The notes: a model not told the origin generated them from the letters alone. DNA of 62,292 nt from a virus (IMGVR_UViG_3300031787_000117:1-62292); one strand, 5' to 3'. Positions 34,347-41,622 are shown, counted from the stretch's first letter. Numbers and translations: made by a program.

Positions 34347-34374
34347 GACACGTCTTGGAGTTGGTTGATACGAT
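34345..34374 (+). promoter_or_regulatory. Candidate promoter of a small RNA
   Basis: Perfect -35 TTGACA (34345-34350), 18-base spacer, and TACGAT (34369-34374) as a fair -10. No open reading frame of note follows for about 480 bases, so the product would be an untranslated RNA or a long leader. The palindrome overlapping the -35 suggests repression. Confidence 0.6.
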
Positions 34375-34380
34375 ACAAAT

Positions 34381-34529
34381 ACCTGTTGGGCTGGTAATCC
34401 AACGGGAGCATCCACCTGCGAACATCCGAACCCTCATGGGGGCGGGCTTCGTCAAAGCACACAGAAGGCGGTGGAGCCAACTGTGTAGCGGCAAACCAAG
34501 CCTAAAGCCTATCCCCATGAGGGTTTTTT
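34381..34529 (+). ncRNA. Candidate structured small RNA with terminator
   Basis: From the predicted start an 8-pair hairpin (34382-34389 with 34399-34406) comes first. Then an 11-pair perfect stem, CCCTCATGGGG (34431-34441) with CCCCATGAGGG (34513-34523), encloses about 71 bases that themselves hold ACACAG/CTGTGT and GGC/GCC pairings. Six T follow directly (34524-34529), as at an intrinsic terminator. Promoter, nested stems and terminator together argue for an RNA of roughly 150 bases. No known RNA family recognised. It could instead be an attenuator for the ParB-like gene. Confidence 0.55.
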
Positions 34530-34823
34530 GTTTGGTGAGCCGGTTACCCGTACTCCGCACGATAGCAAGAGCCTGAATGGGCGGCGCGGAAGAAAACACA
34601 CGGCACCGAGCACCCCCGGTTTGTTCGTCGCCAGCCTGTCAACGAGGGACTGGTACAGATGTGGAAACAAGGGTGGTAGACAAGTTCCACATTGAAATAA
34701 TCGTTGCCGCCACGGTAGCCTGGGGCGCTAGAAAAGTTACTCTAGCCGCCTGGGGCGGGGGAGGAGGACGGGCTCCACCCCTTGGGCGACTCAGAACTTG
34801 GGAATCTGGCTGGTATATTGGAA
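34530..34823 (+). other. Intergenic stretch without a supported gene
   Basis: About 290 bases between the small-RNA terminator and the second copy of the 16-bp repeat. A frame of 87 codons from 34577 exists, but its product (Gly/Ala/Arg-rich, ending at the promoter elements) looks like translated non-coding DNA. G-runs around 34752-34770 are notable. Near the end TGGTATATT (34811-34819) could be an extended -10 box for the gene at 34859. Nothing else is clear. Confidence 0.5.
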
Positions 34824-34839
34824 CGGAATATAACAGGTA
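34824..34839. repeat. 16-bp direct repeat, copy 2
   Basis: CGGAATATAACAGGTA, identical to the copy at 33847-33862, 20 bases before the ParB-like start. GGTATATT, which overlaps copy 1, is also found just upstream here (34812-34819) and at 34291-34298. Confidence 0.65.
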
Positions 34840-34858
34840 ACAAAGGGAAATCAAACAA

Positions 34859-35647
34859 ATGTTCTTGAATATCAAAGACATAACGGTAGATCAGAAATAC
34901 CAAAGCCGAATTTCTCTGGATTTGGAACTCGTGCAAACGTACGCGGACCTGATGCGAGACGGCGTACGCTTTCCTCCGGTCACGGTTGTGCTCGTGGACA
35001 AGTCTACGTACGTCCTGGTGGATGGGTTTCACCGGTATCAAGCGACCAGTGACATTGACGAGTACGAGATCGAAGCCGACGTGATTACGGGTACGTGGCG
35101 GGATGTTTGGTTAGGGAAGTGGAAGGCCAACACTGCGCACGGTAAGCCTTTGAGCCGCACAGAGAAGCGTCGGTTGGTCTTGGAGATGTTGTCGGATGAT
35201 GAGTGCATCAAGTGGAGCAACCGGCAGATCGGTAAACACGTAGGGGTCAGTCATACGTTTGTCAGTGCTTTGCGCACCCCTGAAAGTGGCAACGTTGCCA
35301 CCCCGCCAGTGGAAAAGAAGCCAGTTCCCGTGGCCAAACCTGAGCCAAGTGGCAACGTTGCCACCCCTGCAGAGCCGGATGAGGGTCCGTCAGAGCAGGA
35401 TGTAATGATCGAAACCCTGGCGGAAGAGAACGCGGAGCTAACCAAAAAACTGGCTATGGCGGTGTTGCCGGCTGAGGAGAAGGAAGCGGCTGGTCAGTTG
35501 ATCGATGATCTTCGGGCCGAGATCAAGTTGTTGCGGGTGGAGTTGGAGTCGGTCAAGGCTAGCCGGGATCGGTATCAGTGGGAGAACGCTGAACTGAAGA
35601 AGCAGGTGGCTGCGCAACAGAGGCAGCTTAAGAAACTGCAGGGGTAA
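34859..35647 (+). CDS. ParB-like DNA-binding protein with C-terminal coiled coil
   Basis: 262 residues. Residues 1-80 form a ParB/Spo0J-type N domain with the loop VDGFHRYQAT (GxxR-type motif at 56-59). Residues 95-140 hold a helix-turn-helix (SNRQIGKHVGVSHTFVSALR). A Pro-rich linker contains SGNVATP twice, each encoded by a copy of the dispersed palindrome. Residues 175-262 are a strong coiled coil (EENAELTKKLAMA and onwards). No ParA partner is seen, so a transcription or replication regulator is more likely than plasmid-type partition. Heads an operon with helicase and primase. Confidence 0.78.
   Translation: MFLNIKDITVDQKYQSRISLDLELVQTYADLMRDGVRFPPVTVVLVDKSTYVLVDGFHRYQATSDIDEYEIEADVITGTWRDVWLGKWKANTAHGKPLSRTEKRRLVLEMLSDDECIKWSNRQIGKHVGVSHTFVSALRTPESGNVATPPVEKKPVPVAKPEPSGNVATPAEPDEGPSEQDVMIETLAEENAELTKKLAMAVLPAEEKEAAGQLIDDLRAEIKLLRVELESVKASRDRYQWENAELKKQVAAQQRQLKKLQG
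35286..35301. repeat. Dispersed palindrome, copy 4 (16 bp)
   Basis: GTGGCAACGTTGCCAC inside the ParB-like gene, read as SGNVAT. The next copy is exactly 63 bp further on, about six helical turns, so both would present the same DNA face. Confidence 0.88.
35349..35364. repeat. Dispersed palindrome, copy 5 (16 bp)
   Basis: Second GTGGCAACGTTGCCAC inside the ParB-like gene, in the same frame as copy 4 and again translated SGNVAT in the Pro-rich linker. The 45 bp between the copies is not repeated, so this is not a simple tandem duplication. Confidence 0.88.
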
Positions 35648-35650
35648 GTA

Positions 35651-37117
35651 ATGCTGACGTTGCGAGACTACCAAAACGAAACTTTGGAGGCGCTGCGCCA
35701 GGGGTTTGCGGATGGATCTCGAGCGCAGATTCTGTACGCGCCGACCGGGGCTGGAAAGACAGAAATGGCGATAGCTTTGCTTTCTGCTGTTTTGTCCAAA
35801 GGCAACCGGGCGGCGATGATCCTTGATCGGGTGATCCTGTGTGATCAGACCAGTCAGAGACTACAGAAGTACCAGATCAACCACGGCGTACTGCAGGCTG
35901 GGCATTGGCGATATAGACCCAGTGAGCACATTCAGGTTTGTTCTGCGCAGACTCTCGAGCGTCGGGGATCTTTTCCTGGTTTGAACTTGATGATCGTTGA
36001 TGAATGTCACGCAATGCGTGGGCAGACCATCGAGTTCATCAAGAACAATCCGAGCGTACGGGTTGTCGGGCTGACCGCGACACCGTTTACCAAAGGGCTG
36101 GGGCGGACATACGACAACGTGATCTCGACGGTCACGACTGCGCAGTTGGTTGAGAAGAAAGTCCTGGTGCCGCTGCGGGTGTTCATAGCCAAGCAAATCG
36201 ACATGACGGGGGCAAAGAAGGTCGCGGGTGAATGGTCCCAGGTGGAGGCGTCTACTCGAGGGAAAGTCATCACCGGGGATATCGTTCAGGAATGGGTATC
36301 CAAAACGGCTGAGATCTTTGGAGGGCCGCGTAAGACGATTGTGTTTTGTTCTGGCGTGAACCACGGGGCGCATTTGGCCAGCAAGTTTGCTGAGCAGGGA
36401 TTCAACTTTATTGCGATCAGTTACCGGGATGACGATGACTACAAGCGTCAGGTCATCGAAGAGTTTTCTAAACCGGACACAAACATCCACGGGCTGATCG
36501 CGACGGACGTTTTGACCAAAGGGTTTGACGTGCCGGATGTGATGGTTGGCATATCTGCCAGACCCTTTAGCAAATCTCTGTCGTCTCACATCCAGCAGAT
36601 GGGCAGGGTGATGCGAGGGTATGAGGGTAAAGAGTTTGCGCTATGGCTTGATCACAGCGGCAACTACTTACGCTTTCAGGAAGACTGGGATGACATCTAT
36701 CAGAACGGCGTAAGCAAACTGGATGATGGCCGGGAGAAACCTAAACAAGAGCCGACAGAGAAGGAAAAGAAAGAGTCGCAGTGTCCGGCGTGTCACGCGT
36801 TGTGGGATCCAAAGTCGGACATTTGTGCGCACTGCGGATACGTCAGGCCGCGGAAGAGCCTAGTGGTTGAGGTTCCTGGCCAGATGGAGGAACTGAGGAG
36901 CCGGCAGATCGGCCAGCTAAGCAAGCAGGATTGGTGGTCGATGCTGTATTACAACGTTGTGTACAAAGGATGGAGCAGGGGTCGTGCGTCGCACACTTTT
37001 AAAGAAAAGTTTGGGCACTGGCCGAATGGTTTGCAGGATAAACCGGTGACTCCCAACAAAGAGGTGGATGGGTTTATCAAACACCGGCTGATCAAGTACC
37101 TGCGGAGCAAGCGATGA
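35651..37117 (+). CDS. SF2 DEAD/DEAH-type helicase with zinc ribbon
   Basis: 488 residues. Motif I APTGAGKTE (Lys36), motif II DECH (117-120), GLTATP, IATDVLTKGFDVP and motif VI QQMGRVMR (315-322) define a full SF2 helicase related to type III restriction and RadD-like enzymes. A zinc ribbon (Cys378, 381, 392, 395) and a C-terminal DNA-binding tail follow. ATP-driven strand separation during replication is the likely role, since no other replicative helicase was found and a primase follows directly with a four-base overlap. Confidence 0.87.
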   Translation: MLTLRDYQNETLEALRQGFADGSRAQILYAPTGAGKTEMAIALLSAVLSKGNRAAMILDRVILCDQTSQRLQKYQINHGVLQAGHWRYRPSEHIQVCSAQTLERRGSFPGLNLMIVDECHAMRGQTIEFIKNNPSVRVVGLTATPFTKGLGRTYDNVISTVTTAQLVEKKVLVPLRVFIAKQIDMTGAKKVAGEWSQVEASTRGKVITGDIVQEWVSKTAEIFGGPRKTIVFCSGVNHGAHLASKFAEQGFNFIAISYRDDDDYKRQVIEEFSKPDTNIHGLIATDVLTKGFDVPDVMVGISARPFSKSLSSHIQQMGRVMRGYEGKEFALWLDHSGNYLRFQEDWDDIYQNGVSKLDDGREKPKQEPTEKEKKESQCPACHALWDPKSDICAHCGYVRPRKSLVVEVPGQMEELRSRQIGQLSKQDWWSMLYYNVVYKGWSRGRASHTFKEKFGHWPNGLQDKPVTPNKEVDGFIKHRLIKYLRSKR

Positions 37118-37938
37118 ACTTTCTGGATTTCTGTCGGCTGCACGGCATCCTGATCGACTACCTTCCCCCCGTGGGGGTATGGCGTAGGTATGCGACGGAA
37201 GACCATCCAAAGAAGCGTAACGGGGCAGTGAAGTACATGGGTGATCATGGCTTCGTTCAGAACCATGCCACTGAAACGTCGGTATCGGTATGGCAGTCAG
37301 ATAAACCGGCTGATATCAAAACGCAGATAGAACGCAGGCAAAACGCAGGCAAAACGCAGGCTGATCAAGAGAAAGCAGCCCAGAAAGCAGCCTGGATTAT
37401 CAGCAAGGCAGTCATGCATGAGCACGATTACCTATTCCAGAAGGGCTTGAAAACCGAGCGGGGTCTGGTTTGGCAAACCGATAACGCGGTGTTGTTGGTT
37501 GTGCCGATGAAAGTAGATGGCCGGCTGGTCGGTTGCCAGTTGATCTCACCGGATGGTCAAAAGAAGTTTTTGACCGGGCAGCGCACCAGCGAAGCGGAGT
37601 TTGTGATGGACGCCAGGGGTCAGCACATCCTGGTGGAGGGGTACGTCACTGGGATTGCTGTCCGGATGATCTGTGAGGCCCTGAAGATTCCCTATCGGAT
37701 CCATGTCTGTTTCAGTGCTGGGAATCTAGCCAAGATCGCCAGGAAGTTACCCGCGGGGGTGGTGATCGCGGACAACGATGAGTCGGGTACGGGGGAGAGG
37801 GTAGCCAGGGAAACCGGCTGGCCTTACTGGATGAGCGAAGTCGTGGGAGAAGATGCCCATGACGCGTGGCGTCGGCTGGGCACCTTCAAGCTTTCACAGG
37901 CTATGCGCCTGTGCCTTTTGCGTCAGCGTCGGGCCTGA
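37114..37938 (+). CDS. TOPRIM-domain DNA primase
   Basis: 274 residues. The TOPRIM core has the Glu175 motif ILVEGYVTGIAVR and the DxD motif at 220-222 (VVIADNDESGTGERVARE). The N-terminal 100 residues include a basic region with direct repeats of RQNAGKTQA type. No zinc-finger or helicase domain, so it resembles short plasmid and phage primases that work with a separate helicase, here the gene just upstream. The 3' end overlaps the convergent small gene by 16 bases. Confidence 0.83.
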   Translation: MNFLDFCRLHGILIDYLPPVGVWRRYATEDHPKKRNGAVKYMGDHGFVQNHATETSVSVWQSDKPADIKTQIERRQNAGKTQADQEKAAQKAAWIISKAVMHEHDYLFQKGLKTERGLVWQTDNAVLLVVPMKVDGRLVGCQLISPDGQKKFLTGQRTSEAEFVMDARGQHILVEGYVTGIAVRMICEALKIPYRIHVCFSAGNLAKIARKLPAGVVIADNDESGTGERVARETGWPYWMSEVVGEDAHDAWRRLGTFKLSQAMRLCLLRQRRA

Positions 37939-38105
37939 TGTTTCAATAGTTCCTCCTCGTCTGCCTCGATGTCGCGTGTGCCGATGGTCTGGTAAAACTT
38001 CCATTTGGCCACGATAGCGGGGTCTTCGGCGGGACTAGTCCAACCGTGCTCGCGCCATGTTTCCTGAACGTCGGTGTGTTTCTTGTAGCGGATGATTGGG
38101 TCCAT
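37923..38105 (-). CDS. 60-residue hypothetical protein
   Basis: I start at ATG 38105, preceded by AAAGGAG; a longer frame from 38234 would overlap the neighbour. The product is charged: DPIIRYKKHTDVQETWREHG, then IVAKWKFYQTIGTRDIEAD and a Glu-rich end. It is the last gene of the second minus-strand block. Function unknown. Confidence 0.6.
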   Translation of the reverse strand: MDPIIRYKKHTDVQETWREHGWTSPAEDPAIVAKWKFYQTIGTRDIEADEEELLKHQARR

Positions 38106-38119
38106 TTTTTTCTCCTTTG

Positions 38120-38740
38120 TTAAAAAACGTTGCCATGCCCTTCGCAATCGGGGCAATCCTTCCAAATATGGGTTGCACCGTCGCAGCCCTCCATCGGTCC
38201 GTACATTCCCTCTGTGATGCCTAGACTTGCCCAATGTTTAGCGCAAGTCTCGCACCCGTGGGTTGCTTGCCAGATTTCATCCGCTTCGGCTTCGACTAAC
38301 TCCAGCGCACGGTAAAACAAACGATGCAGGGTTTCGTGCAGATTGTCGCCCTCGTCTGGCGTCGCTCGTGGTAGCAGATATTCGGCGTCGCACGACACCT
38401 CGTGAATGTCGGTTGTCGTATCCACGCCTTCGACGATGCTAGACACCGAAACGGCGACGATAAGCTCGCCCCGATTCGCCATGTCTGCCCACGAACCGAG
38501 CCGATAAAGCTCATCACAATACATCCAGCGCTCGCGTTCGACCTCGTGCGGGTAATCGTCGAACCCGTCAGGCGGCAACACTTCAAAGTATCGAATGCAA
38601 AACCCAACGGAGGGACCGCAGTCTGTGTACTTGTAGATCGCTCGATACATCTCGCCCGGTCCCGCATAGTCCGCGAACGCGGCTTCAACGATGCTGTTGT
38701 CGGGGGTTTCTTGGTCATACTCTGGTGGGTAGTCGTGCAT
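38120..38740 (-). CDS. Acidic protein with Cys-rich C terminus
   Basis: 206 residues. The N-terminal 150 residues are acidic alpha/beta (EYDQETPDNSIVEAAF, MYRAIYKYTDCGPSVGFCIR, SVSSIVEGVDTTTDIHEV). The last 50 carry HGCETCAKHW and KDCPDCEGHGN, i.e. CxxC pairs in a DnaJ-type zinc arrangement. A metal-binding DNA or RNA interaction domain is plausible. Close relatives in other phages are unannotated. Ends 15 bases before the next gene. Confidence 0.6.
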   Translation of the reverse strand: MHDYPPEYDQETPDNSIVEAAFADYAGPGEMYRAIYKYTDCGPSVGFCIRYFEVLPPDGFDDYPHEVERERWMYCDELYRLGSWADMANRGELIVAVSVSSIVEGVDTTTDIHEVSCDAEYLLPRATPDEGDNLHETLHRLFYRALELVEAEADEIWQATHGCETCAKHWASLGITEGMYGPMEGCDGATHIWKDCPDCEGHGNVF

Positions 38741-38749
38741 AGTTGCCTC

Positions 38750-39097
38750 TCAATAGTTAAATGAAACGCTGGTGTGAATGAGTAGATCGCGGCGGCTGAT
38801 CGAGCGAACGGTTGCCCTGTGGCTAGCGCAGCCGCAGCAGTCGTATTGATGCTTGCAGCCGGTGCCGCTGATGGTGTCTTCAATTGACCGGATGATGCGC
38901 GCCTTGGCCTTGCGGTTAACGCCGGCAGGCAATCGGACGTACTGAACGTAGGTCCCGCCGTCATCGAACCCAAGGGGTTCACGGGCTGATCGCAACGGGG
39001 TGACCCGCAGGGTGGTGAGGTAGTCCCAGTCATCCCAGCCGGTCCATCCGGCGCGGTACTTGTGGGTCTTGCGCGCGTAACAGTGTAGGTCGTACAT
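38750..39097 (-). CDS. Hypothetical protein (115 residues), GC-rich island
   Basis: ATG 39097 with GGAG seven bases upstream; an extension to 39529 is rejected because it is the shadow of the neighbouring gene. Features: YDLHCYARKTHKYRAGWTG, a tryptophan-rich start, TYVQYVRLPAGVNRKAKARI and a possible metal site (CKHQYDCCGCASH). Its own leader contains the first UUCG hairpin. Function unknown. Confidence 0.6.
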   Translation of the reverse strand: MYDLHCYARKTHKYRAGWTGWDDWDYLTTLRVTPLRSAREPLGFDDGGTYVQYVRLPAGVNRKAKARIIRSIEDTISGTGCKHQYDCCGCASHRATVRSISRRDLLIHTSVSFNY

Positions 39098-39109
39098 GAG
39101 TGTCTCCAA

Positions 39110-39125
39110 GGGCCCCGAAGGGCCC
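39110..39125 (-). promoter_or_regulatory. UUCG hairpin between minus-strand genes, copy 1
   Basis: On the transcribed strand GGGCCC-TTCG-GGGCCC: a six-pair GC stem closed by a C(UUCG)G tetraloop, about the most stable small hairpin possible. It sits between the stop of the upstream gene (39132) and the Shine-Dalgarno of the next start (39097). No T-run follows, so it is not a standard terminator. Confidence 0.7.
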
Positions 39126-39131
39126 GGTTGG

Positions 39132-39824
39132 TCAGTTGAAGTGCTTGGCCATGCGCCCGTGAACCACGATGGCCACGGAAGCTTTGCCCGGACGATCGGC
39201 ACCATCACAGGCGCGGCAGGTGATGCATTGGCGCGTGTTGCCAGCCTCCTTGGATGCTGGGCAGCGGATCTCGAGCGCGGCCAGGGGTTCGGCGGCAGAT
39301 CGAACCCGGAAGGTACGCCAGCCCAGGGATTGCGCCATCTCCAGTTCCGCCAGGGAATCGACGGAGGCCATGGTGAAGGCGCGCAGCCACTGAGCATTGG
39401 CACGGCGCCACTGGTGGGAATAGCCGGTCCACCCGTCTGCAGCCTTGACCCAATCCCAGGCGGATCGGCGGATCGCAAACGGATCGCCGTAGGAGCCCAT
39501 GCGGACGATGCGCCCAGCGACAGCAGCACGGGCCTCGTCAGGCGTCACCAGCGGGTAGGCTCCTCGCATCCAGGCGGCCCACACGTTGGCGACGGATTTG
39601 CCCACATCGACGTAGCAGAGGGACCCGCGCAGCGCGCAGTCTCCGCAGATTGCATCGTCAGCCTGGGTGCGCAGGGCCTCGATGGGGTGCATGTCAGCGC
39701 GCAGGATGTAGGTCTGAACCATCGGCCCGGTTTTGACGTTGCGGCTTTTGCTGGTGACGGCGATACCGACGATTGGGGCTCCGTTGATCGAGCTAGGTCC
39801 ATCGTAAAAAACGAATCCGGTCAT
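39132..39824 (-). CDS. Conserved 230-residue phage/plasmid protein (DUF7227-like)
   Basis: Family signature throughout: GFVFYDGPSSINGAPIVGIA at the start, ICGDCALRGSLCYVDVG with clustered cysteines, RIVRMGSYGDPFAI, DGWTGYSHQWR, ASVDSLAELEMAQSLGWRTF, and a second cysteine cluster CPASKEAGNTRQCITCRACDG. I recognise this as a widespread family in phages and plasmids of Burkholderia-like bacteria, often listed as DUF7227, whose biochemical role is unknown. The cysteine clusters suggest metal or iron-sulfur binding. Full length. Confidence 0.8.
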   Translation of the reverse strand: MTGFVFYDGPSSINGAPIVGIAVTSKSRNVKTGPMVQTYILRADMHPIEALRTQADDAICGDCALRGSLCYVDVGKSVANVWAAWMRGAYPLVTPDEARAAVAGRIVRMGSYGDPFAIRRSAWDWVKAADGWTGYSHQWRRANAQWLRAFTMASVDSLAELEMAQSLGWRTFRVRSAAEPLAALEIRCPASKEAGNTRQCITCRACDGADRPGKASVAIVVHGRMAKHFN

Positions 39825-40021
39825 GTGTTGCTCCAGGTTTTGATTGCCCCGTCGATGCGGGGGGTTAGTTGTTGGGCGGCGGTATGTATGACATGAGAGG
39901 GGGCTCGGGCACGGACCCAGCCCAGGCGTGTCTTACGCTCGATCCAAGGGGCTCCGGAGCCCACCGCACGGATGCGGTAGGTCCCGGCCTGAACCGCCTC
40001 AATCAGGGCGGATACGGTCAT
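39821..40021 (-). CDS. Small hypothetical protein (66 residues)
   Basis: Stop overlaps the next ATG (ATGA). The sequence VSALIEAVQAGTYRIRAVGS and RKTRLGWVRARAPSHVIHTA suggests a compact beta-containing protein with a basic patch. No family recognised. GC-rich codons like its neighbours. Confidence 0.55.
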   Translation of the reverse strand: MTVSALIEAVQAGTYRIRAVGSGAPWIERKTRLGWVRARAPSHVIHTAAQQLTPRIDGAIKTWSNT

Positions 40022-40308
40022 TCCATGTCATCCGGTACGACAAACCCGTAGGCGCGCAGCATGGCCATGGCCTCGCGGGGCAGTGCCATCACCCCGTCGT
40101 AGTCCACCAGGACACCATCCTCGTCGAACCACAGACCGATGTTCTCGAATTCTGACAAAGAGGGAATGTCCCACTCGATCATGCCGGTGCGGCGGTTGTC
40201 GGCTAGCCAGAGGGTCATGCTAGACGGATGGATCCCCAGGTCGCGGTGACCCCAGGATCCGTGCTTCAGCAGCGCGGCGGTGAAGTTGATGGTTCCGGCT
40301 TGGTTCAT
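40018..40308 (-). CDS. Hypothetical acidic protein (96 residues)
   Basis: ATG 40308 has GGAG at good spacing and overlaps the previous stop; the longer frame from 40599 lies across the neighbour and is rejected. The product reads INFTAALLKHGSWGHRDLGI, WLADNRRTGMIEWDIPSLSEF and IGLWFDEDGVLVDYDGV. The last stretch suggests a beta hairpin. Function unknown. Confidence 0.55.
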   Translation of the reverse strand: MNQAGTINFTAALLKHGSWGHRDLGIHPSSMTLWLADNRRTGMIEWDIPSLSEFENIGLWFDEDGVLVDYDGVMALPREAMAMLRAYGFVVPDDME

Positions 40309-40568
40309 TTTGCTCTCCAGCGGGGCATTGCCCGGACGTACGCATCGTGGTTGACGTGAATCTCGCGGAATGACACGGGCTCGCCTCGAGCGCGCAGCGC
40401 GTCCACCAGCAGGGCGGCGTCGCAATCCTCCTCGAGCCAGAGGGTGTTCCCTTCGAGGTAGGAATAGCGGCTTACCTGGGCGGTGATACCCAGGTCGTGT
40501 GCCAGGGGCAGGGGGCAGGCGACCCAGCCATGGCCAGGGTCTTGCAGGTAGGTCAGTTGCATGATCAT
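40305..40568 (-). CDS. Hypothetical protein (87 residues)
   Basis: Start ATG 40568 gives an ATGA overlap with the upstream gene; a second ATG six bases on (40562) is an alternative. Sequence features: QLTYLQDPGHGWVACPL, AQVSRYSYLEGNTLWLEED and REIHVNHDAYVRAMPRWR. A close family resemblance to small phage proteins beginning with LTYLxDPGHGWxxVP is visible. Function unknown. Confidence 0.6.
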   Translation of the reverse strand: MIMQLTYLQDPGHGWVACPLPLAHDLGITAQVSRYSYLEGNTLWLEEDCDAALLVDALRARGEPVSFREIHVNHDAYVRAMPRWRAK

Positions 40569-40840
40569 TCGTCTCCAGCGGCTTTGGCGACAGCAGCACG
40601 GGCCTGTGCTGCCCATTCCGGTTCGTCGTACCCTTCGGCGTACAGGCGGTCTATTTCGTCCAGGGCAGCGTTCAGCGCGTCCAGCAGATCAGGCGCGGCA
40701 GCGATCAGGCGGGCGTCTGCTGCCAATTGTTCAGGCACTACTGCAATTGGAGTGCATTGCTCAGCCATGATGCGTCGATTGCCGTTTGCGTGTGCCTTGA
40801 TGGGGTCGATGTGCCACGGCCCCGGTGTGTGCTTGTTCAC
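40565..40840 (-). CDS. Accessory protein of the TPGPW / LIAAAPDLL type
   Basis: 91 residues. The opening NKHTPGPWHIDP and the middle AADARLIAAAPDLLDALN are the signature of a very common small protein in phages and prophages of Proteobacteria (Ead/Ea22-like proteins). The end is a helical AQARAAVAKAAGDE. The function of this family is unknown; it is not essential in known phages. Confidence 0.72.
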   Translation of the reverse strand: MNKHTPGPWHIDPIKAHANGNRRIMAEQCTPIAVVPEQLAADARLIAAAPDLLDALNAALDEIDRLYAEGYDEPEWAAQARAAVAKAAGDE

Positions 40841-40853
40841 TTTGTGCTCCTTC

Positions 40854-41132
40854 TTAATTGTGTGCTGTCAGCCATACCGGATCGCGAACCGTGTCGGCTG
40901 GGTGTGCGTACCAGATGCATGAGATCGGTCGGGCTTGCGTAAAACTGTCGCCCTTGAAAATGCGCCATGCGACGTACCCACGGTTGGCGCATTCGGTCGC
41001 GGCAAGTTTCCCGATGGTGTCGTGACGTAACCGTCCATCGATGATGATCACGGACCGGTCGCCCGTGCCTTCGACAATCTCGGTCGTACCGGCTGGCCAG
41101 ACTGCACGTTGATAAAACTGTGCGTAGATCAT
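40854..41132 (-). CDS. Hypothetical protein (92 residues), island family
   Basis: Sequence MIYAQFYQRAVWPAGTTEIV, GDRSVIIIDGRLRHDTIGKL, NRGYVAWRIFKGDSFTQARP and a WYAH end. I have seen the motif RGYVAWRIFxGxSFTxxRPIS in other phages beside the 230-residue cysteine-rich family. Probably a small beta-rich protein. Function unknown. Its leader contains the second hairpin. Confidence 0.62.
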   Translation of the reverse strand: MIYAQFYQRAVWPAGTTEIVEGTGDRSVIIIDGRLRHDTIGKLAATECANRGYVAWRIFKGDSFTQARPISCIWYAHPADTVRDPVWLTAHN

Positions 41133-41149
41133 GGTGTGCTCCAGGTTGA

Positions 41150-41165
41150 GGGGCCCGAGGGCCCC
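41150..41165 (-). promoter_or_regulatory. UUCG-like hairpin between minus-strand genes, copy 2
   Basis: On the transcribed strand GGGGCC-CTCG-GGCCCC, a six-pair stem with a CUCG tetraloop. It lies between the stop at 41173 and the Shine-Dalgarno of the gene starting at 41132, the same arrangement as the hairpins at 39110 and 41639. Confidence 0.65.
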
Positions 41166-41172
41166 AGGTTGA

Positions 41173-41622
41173 TCAGATCAGGGTGATGCGCGCATCGGCC
41201 AGCAGATCACGCACGGCCTCGGCGATGGCATCGGTCAGGTCCATGCTTTCCAGCGTCTCCTCGATGGCGCGGCTCAGGTCCAATTCGTCGGCATTGATGC
41301 GGCTCGTCAGGTCATCGTGTTCGAGGTAGGTGCCGATCCGTTCATCGATGGTGTGCTCCAGGTCCTCCACCGTGCCTTCTCGGGCCTCTAGGATCTCCAG
41401 GCGGTGGCAGATTGCATCCAGCCTGCCGGAATCGGTGGTGGCCATCACGCGCGCCTCCAGGGTGGTGAGACGTTCGGTCAGGTGTGAGCCAGCCGTTGCC
41501 GACCATGCGTCTAACGCACGGGTAGACGCTTCGAGTTGGGCGATGCGCTCCAGCAGCGGTTTGAGGGCCTCGTTGAGGGCTTGGGTCAGGGCGGTGTTCA
41601 GTACGGTGTTCAGGTCGATCAT
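41173..41622 (-). CDS. Coiled-coil protein (149 residues)
   Basis: ATG 41622 with GGAG upstream; the start at 41730 is rejected because it lies in the neighbour. An uninterrupted helical protein with heptad-like repeats: NTALTQALNEALKPLLERIA, SHLTERLTTLEARVM, RLEILEAREGTVEDLEHTID. Oligomeric, possibly a structural adaptor. The acidic C-terminal part (DLTDAIAEAVRDLL) may bind a partner. Function unknown. Confidence 0.6.
   Translation of the reverse strand: MIDLNTVLNTALTQALNEALKPLLERIAQLEASTRALDAWSATAGSHLTERLTTLEARVMATTDSGRLDAICHRLEILEAREGTVEDLEHTIDERIGTYLEHDDLTSRINADELDLSRAIEETLESMDLTDAIAEAVRDLLADARITLI

Noticed and set aside
34577-34840. An 87-codon plus-strand frame in the non-coding region before the ParB-like gene.
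   Set aside because: The product is Gly/Ala/Arg-rich without secondary-structure pattern, the start lacks a good ribosome-binding site and the frame ends inside the promoter elements.
38750-39529. N-terminal extension of the 115-residue gene to 259 residues.
   Set aside because: The added part is the out-of-frame shadow of the neighbouring gene; ATG 39097 has the right Shine-Dalgarno.
39096-39896. A 266-codon plus-strand frame in the GC-rich island.
   Set aside because: It lies opposite the well-supported cysteine-rich 230-residue gene; long antisense frames are common at this base composition and the product has no recognisable pattern.
40018-40599. N-terminal extension of the 96-residue gene to 193 residues.
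   Set aside because: The added Pro/Arg-rich part overlaps the adjacent gene in another frame; ATG 40308 has GGAG and couples to the upstream stop.
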